17,298 bases of DNA from Actinoallomurus sp045806665 (lineage in GTDB: Bacteria > Actinomycetota > Actinomycetes > Streptosporangiales > Streptosporangiaceae), in the NCBI GenBank assembly GCA_045806665.1, contig JBJMIW010000472.1, forward strand, positions 1 through 17,298. The letters are read 5' to 3'. Under the pieces are notes generated by a model that saw nothing but the letters and a program-made list of their open reading frames with translations, ran no database searches and was not told the DNA's origin. Every line of letters begins with the position of its first letter. Position 1 is the first letter of the stretch. Position numbers and translations under genes: made by a program. Shown one piece after another: positions 14,315 through 17,298 of the stretch.

Positions 14315-15211
14315 CTACGCGTCGGTGCGTCCGCGCTGACTCGGCGGGAGGCGCCGGGCGGCCTCGTCCAGGATCTCGACGACGCGCAGGCCGAATGCCG
14401 CGTCGCAATCGTGCGGGCGGCCGGTGCGTACCGATTCGATCAGGGTGTCGATCATCCGGTTCAGCGCGGCGACCGGGGTGTCCAGACTCGATGGCAGCGC
14501 GGCCACGCCGTCGCCACCGCGCAGTTCGACCGTCGAACCCGCGGCCGCGGCAGGCGCGGTGAGGGTCAGCGTCACGGTGCTGGACGCGCCGGCCTCGTGC
14601 CGCAGGACGAGATGCACCGTGTCGCCCGGGCCGGTCGTCGCGGCCGCCACCTCGCGTACGTCGCCGAGCACGGGAAGCAGGACGGACAGCGCGTGTGGGC
14701 CGACGTCCCACAGCGCTCCCTTCTCGTGCCGCCACGGGGAGTTCGCGAACGGCCCGCCGTCGATCGCGCCGATCCACGCGGCATGGGCGGTGAACCAGCC
14801 TCCGCGCCGGGCCTGCTCGGCGATCCACGTGCGTACCCCGTCGGCGAACCGGGACGTGAAGAACACGGCCGAGGCGACGCCCGTCTCCTGTACCGCGTCC
14901 ACGACCGCGCGGGCGTCGGCCACGTCGATGGCGAGGGGTTTGTCCAGCAGCAGGTGGCGGCCGGCCCGCGCGGCGCGTACGGCCAGCGGCGCCTGGACGG
15001 CCGGCGGGAGAGCGATCGCGATCGCGTCGGTGTCGGCGAACAGGGCGTCCACGTCCTCGTATGGGCGGGTGCCGAAGCGATCGGCCAATGCGCTCGCCGC
15101 GTCGGGCCGCCGGCCCCAGATCCCGATGAAGTCCACCTCGGAATGGCCGCGCAGAGCCGGGGCGTACGCCAGTTCCGCCCACGGGCCCGTCCCCAGAAGT
15201 CCGATCCGCAC
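14315..15211 (-). CDS. Gfo/Idh/MocA-family NAD(P)-dependent oxidoreductase
   Basis: 298-aa cytoplasmic dehydrogenase, probably acting on a sugar, inositol or a related polyol. GTG at 15211 chosen because GAGGAAGG lies 7 nt upstream and the Rossmann strand follows at once; the frame is open up to 15304 without a better start. Residues 2-15 (RIGLLGTGPWAELA) are the dinucleotide fold, IWGRRPD the second strand, and LLLDKPLAID (88-97) the family EKP loop with Glu replaced by Asp and K91 kept. WRHEKGALWDVGPHALS (160-176) carries the conserved Asp-x-x-x-His (D169, H173) of the substrate site. At 298 aa it is shorter than the usual 330-390, with a compact C-terminal domain. It is divergent from the protease gene, and no kinase or transporter is adjacent, so the substrate cannot be named. 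Confidence 0.88.
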   Translation of the reverse strand: MRIGLLGTGPWAELAYAPALRGHSEVDFIGIWGRRPDAASALADRFGTRPYEDVDALFADTDAIAIALPPAVQAPLAVRAARAGRHLLLDKPLAIDVADARAVVDAVQETGVASAVFFTSRFADGVRTWIAEQARRGGWFTAHAAWIGAIDGGPFANSPWRHEKGALWDVGPHALSVLLPVLGDVREVAAATTGPGDTVHLVLRHEAGASSTVTLTLTAPAAAAGSTVELRGGDGVAALPSSLDTPVAALNRMIDTLIESVRTGRPHDCDAAFGLRVVEILDEAARRLPPSQRGRTDA

Positions 15212-15321
15212 CCTTCCGCCTTCCTCGCCCGTGCCCGACGTGCCCACACCGTACCGTCCCGAATCGGCGGGGTGCGGGGGCCGGAAGCGGACACGCTTCG
15301 TCAAGAGATCGCAAAGAGATA

Positions 15322-15350
15322 TTGACCGCTTACTGGTGAATTCCTATGTT
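15322..15350 (+). promoter_or_regulatory. Promoter of the sedolisin gene
   Basis: TTGACC (15322-15327), a 17-nt spacer and TATGTT (15345-15350) make a near-consensus vegetative promoter in an AT-rich patch. Transcription would start near 15357, leaving a leader of about 79 nt. A CACCAC-TCGTC-GTGGTG inverted repeat at 15359-15375 lies right at the start of that leader and could be an operator or a 5' hairpin. Confidence 0.7.
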
Positions 15351-15435
15351 CCGCGCAGCACCACTCGTCGTGGTGTCACCGGCCGGCCAGCGGTTGACCC
15401 CGCCGTACCCGGCCTCCCCCAGAAAGGGAGCAAGG

Positions 15436-17298
15436 ATGTCACCCCCCACCCGAGCTCATCGCCTGAGGCGCGCAGCCCTCACCCTCGTCGCCGCGCTGGC
15501 CCTGCCCATCGCCGCGCTCACCGCCACCACCGCCCCGGCGCAGGCCGCCGCGGTCCCCTCCGCCGGACACCACGTCGCCGCGCCGGTGAAGCGGGCCTGC
15601 GCGTCGCCGACCCGTCGCGGCCAGATGGCCTGTCTCACGCTCGTGCGCACCGACGTGACCGCACGCCGTGGCATCCAGCCGAACCTGGCGCCGTCCGGGT
15701 TCGGCCCCGCCGATCTGCAGAGCGCCTATGCCCTGCCGTCCTCATCGGCGGGATCCGGGCAGACGGTCGCGATCGTCGACGCCTATGACGACCCGAACGC
15801 CGAGTCCGACCTGGCGACCTACCGATCCCAGTACGGTCTGCCCGCCTGCACCAGCGCGAGCGGCTGTTTCAAGAAGGTCAATGAGAACGGCGGCACCAGC
15901 CTCCCCACGGCCGACTCCGGCTGGGCCGAAGAGGAGTCGCTGGACCTGGACATGGTGTCGGGGATCTGCCCGAACTGCCACATCCTGCTCGTCGAGGCCA
16001 GCCAGCCGAGCATGGCCGACCTGGGCACCGCGGTGAACACGGCGGTCAACCTCGGGGCCAAGTACGTCTCGAACAGCTACGGCGGGTCGGAGGACTCCAC
16101 CGACACGAGCAGCGACTCGTCGTACTTCAACCACCCGGGTGTCGCGATCACCGTGTCCTCGGGCGACAGCGGATACGGCGTGGAGTACCCGGCGGCGTCG
16201 CAGTACGTCACCGCGGTCGGCGGGACCTCCCTGTCCCGCGCGTCGAACTCGCGCGGCTGGAGCGAGTCCGCGTGGTCCGGCGCGGGCTCGGGATGCTCGT
16301 CCTACGATCCGAAGCCGTCCTGGCAGAAGGACTCCGGGTGCGCCAAGCGCACCGTCGCCGACGTCTCCGCCGTCGCCGACCCGAACACCGGCCTCGCCGT
16401 CTATGACACCTACCAGACCGGTGGATGGCTCGTCGTCGGGGGCACCAGCGCGTCGGCGCCGATCATCGCCGGCGTGTACGCGCTGGCGGGGCCGCCCTCG
16501 TCGAGCACCTACCCGGCGTCGTACCCGTACGCGCACACCAGCGCGCTCAACGACGTCACCTCCGGCAGCAACGGCTCGTGCACCACGTCCTACCTGTGCA
16601 ACGGCGTCGCCGGATACGACGGCCCGACCGGGCTGGGCACCCCGAACGGGGCGACGGCCTTCGGCGGCGGATCCAGCGGCGGTAACACCGTCACGGTGAC
16701 CAACCCGGGCAACCAGACCAGCACGGTCGGCACGCCGGTCACCCTGCAGATCCATGCGACGGACTCCGCCTCGGGCCAGACGTTGACCTACAGCGCGACG
16801 GGCCTGCCCGCCGGGCTGTCCATCAACTCCTCGACCGGCCTGATCTCGGGAACGCCCACCACGGCGGGCACCTCGAACGTCACCGTCAGCGCCAAGGACT
16901 CCACCGGCGCCTCCGGGTCGGCGTCCTTCACCTGGACGGTCAACCCGGTCGGCGGCGGCTGCTCCTCGCCGGGCAACAAGGTGAGCAACGGCGGCTTCGA
17001 GAGCGGCACCGCGCCCTGGACCACGACCTCCGGTGTCGTGTCGGCCAACGGCAGCGGCGAGACCGCCCACTCGGGCAGCTACTTCGCCTGGCTCGACGGG
17101 TACGGCACCACCCACACCGACAGCGCCACCCAGTCGGTGACGATCCCGTCCGGTTGCAAGGCCTCGCTCAGCTTCTGGCTGCACATCGACACCAGCGAGT
17201 CCGGCAGCACCGCCTACGACAAGCTGACGGTCAAGGTCGGCAGCACCACCCTGGCCACCTACAGCAACGTCAACGCCGCCTCCGGATACACGCAGAAG
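15436..17298 (+). CDS. Secreted sedolisin-type (S53) serine-carboxyl protease with C-terminal accessory domains, 3' end cut
   Basis: Extracellular endopeptidase; 621 codons are visible and the gene leaves the right edge. GGGAG lies 5 nt before the ATG at 15436. Residues 1-38 are a Sec signal ending TTAPAQA-A. The mature part shows the sedolisin set: E166 and D170 in the E-x3-D of EESLDLDMVSGICP, D243 in SSGDSGYG (oxyanion) and S338 in GGTSASAP (nucleophile). A calcium-site-like end follows (LNDVTSG and GYDGPTGLGTPNG, 371-404). Four Cys pairs are possible. The region between signal and catalytic core is only about 60 residues, far shorter than the roughly 190-residue propeptide of classical sedolisins. 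After a Gly-rich linker (409-416), residues 417-503 form a cadherin/Ig-like putative-Ig (He_PIG) module (LPAGLSINSSTGLISGTPTT), and from 509 a beta-sandwich module begins (NGGFESGTAPW) that may bind carbohydrate or protein. The family call is firm. Confidence 0.93.
   Translation, partial: MSPPTRAHRLRRAALTLVAALALPIAALTATTAPAQAAAVPSAGHHVAAPVKRACASPTRRGQMACLTLVRTDVTARRGIQPNLAPSGFGPADLQSAYALPSSSAGSGQTVAIVDAYDDPNAESDLATYRSQYGLPACTSASGCFKKVNENGGTSLPTADSGWAEEESLDLDMVSGICPNCHILLVEASQPSMADLGTAVNTAVNLGAKYVSNSYGGSEDSTDTSSDSSYFNHPGVAITVSSGDSGYGVEYPAASQYVTAVGGTSLSRASNSRGWSESAWSGAGSGCSSYDPKPSWQKDSGCAKRTVADVSAVADPNTGLAVYDTYQTGGWLVVGGTSASAPIIAGVYALAGPPSSSTYPASYPYAHTSALNDVTSGSNGSCTTSYLCNGVAGYDGPTGLGTPNGATAFGGGSSGGNTVTVTNPGNQTSTVGTPVTLQIHATDSASGQTLTYSATGLPAGLSINSSTGLISGTPTTAGTSNVTVSAKDSTGASGSASFTWTVNPVGGGCSSPGNKVSNGGFESGTAPWTTTSGVVSANGSGETAHSGSYFAWLDGYGTTHTDSATQSVTIPSGCKASLSFWLHIDTSESGSTAYDKLTVKVGSTTLATYSNVNAASGYTQK

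Noticed and set aside
15742..17184. 480-codon minus-strand open frame opposite the sedolisin gene
   Set aside because: Composition is typical of a shadow frame, and the plus strand carries the full sedolisin catalytic set.

Overview
The window is high-GC (roughly 70% or more by eye), with third codon positions almost always G or C, GGAGG-type ribosome sites, GTG starts and secreted multidomain hydrolases. This points to an actinomycete, probably Streptosporangiales-like; that placement is inference from style and gene content, since no marker gene is present. I see no tRNA, rRNA, CRISPR array, insertion sequence or phage gene. It reads as ordinary accessory chromosome, cut through a gene at each end.

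Left to right. 1-1799 (minus, cut at the left edge) encodes a secreted GH54 alpha-L-arabinofuranosidase with tandem ricin-type lectin (CBM13) domains. It has a clear -35/-10 promoter with a palindrome over the -10. 2178-3920 (plus) is a SulP anion transporter with a C-terminal STAS domain. 4158-5101 (plus) is a translationally coupled pair of small DUF202 membrane proteins. Facing it, 6934-4935 (minus) is a DHA2-type MFS exporter coupled to a MarR regulator. Then come a secreted S33/TAP-like alpha/beta hydrolase (8631-7069, minus), a five-segment membrane protein with a K+-channel-like pore-loop region (8811-9599, plus), an FGGY sugar kinase (11123-9645, minus), a small frameshifted membrane gene (11224-11512, plus), a Tat-exported metallophosphoesterase/nucleotidase (13409-11541, minus), a bacterial PH-domain membrane protein (14083-13541, minus), a possible 23-residue ORF (14246-14175, minus), a Gfo/Idh/MocA oxidoreductase (15211-14315, minus) and a secreted sedolisin (S53) protease with C-terminal accessory domains (15436 to the right edge, plus).

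The best-supported functional link is regulatory. A 15-bp palindrome, GTTCT-N5-AGAAC, occurs twice just before the MFS-marR operon and once 62 bp before the DUF202 pair. I infer one MarR-controlled module of four genes: exporter, regulator and two DUF202 proteins, arranged convergently with a 167-nt antisense overlap of the two 3' ends. The GH54 enzyme, sedolisin, nucleotidase and S33 hydrolase suggest a saprophyte that feeds on plant polysaccharide, protein and nucleotides. The FGGY kinase and the oxidoreductase would fit sugar use, but they are not in an operon with the arabinofuranosidase.

Most long alternative open frames are antisense shadows caused by the GC content. I found no convincing wholly new system. 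The items most worth checking are the shared operator regulon, the pore-like membrane protein, the frameshifted small gene, and the DUF202 protein whose tail runs antisense through marR.
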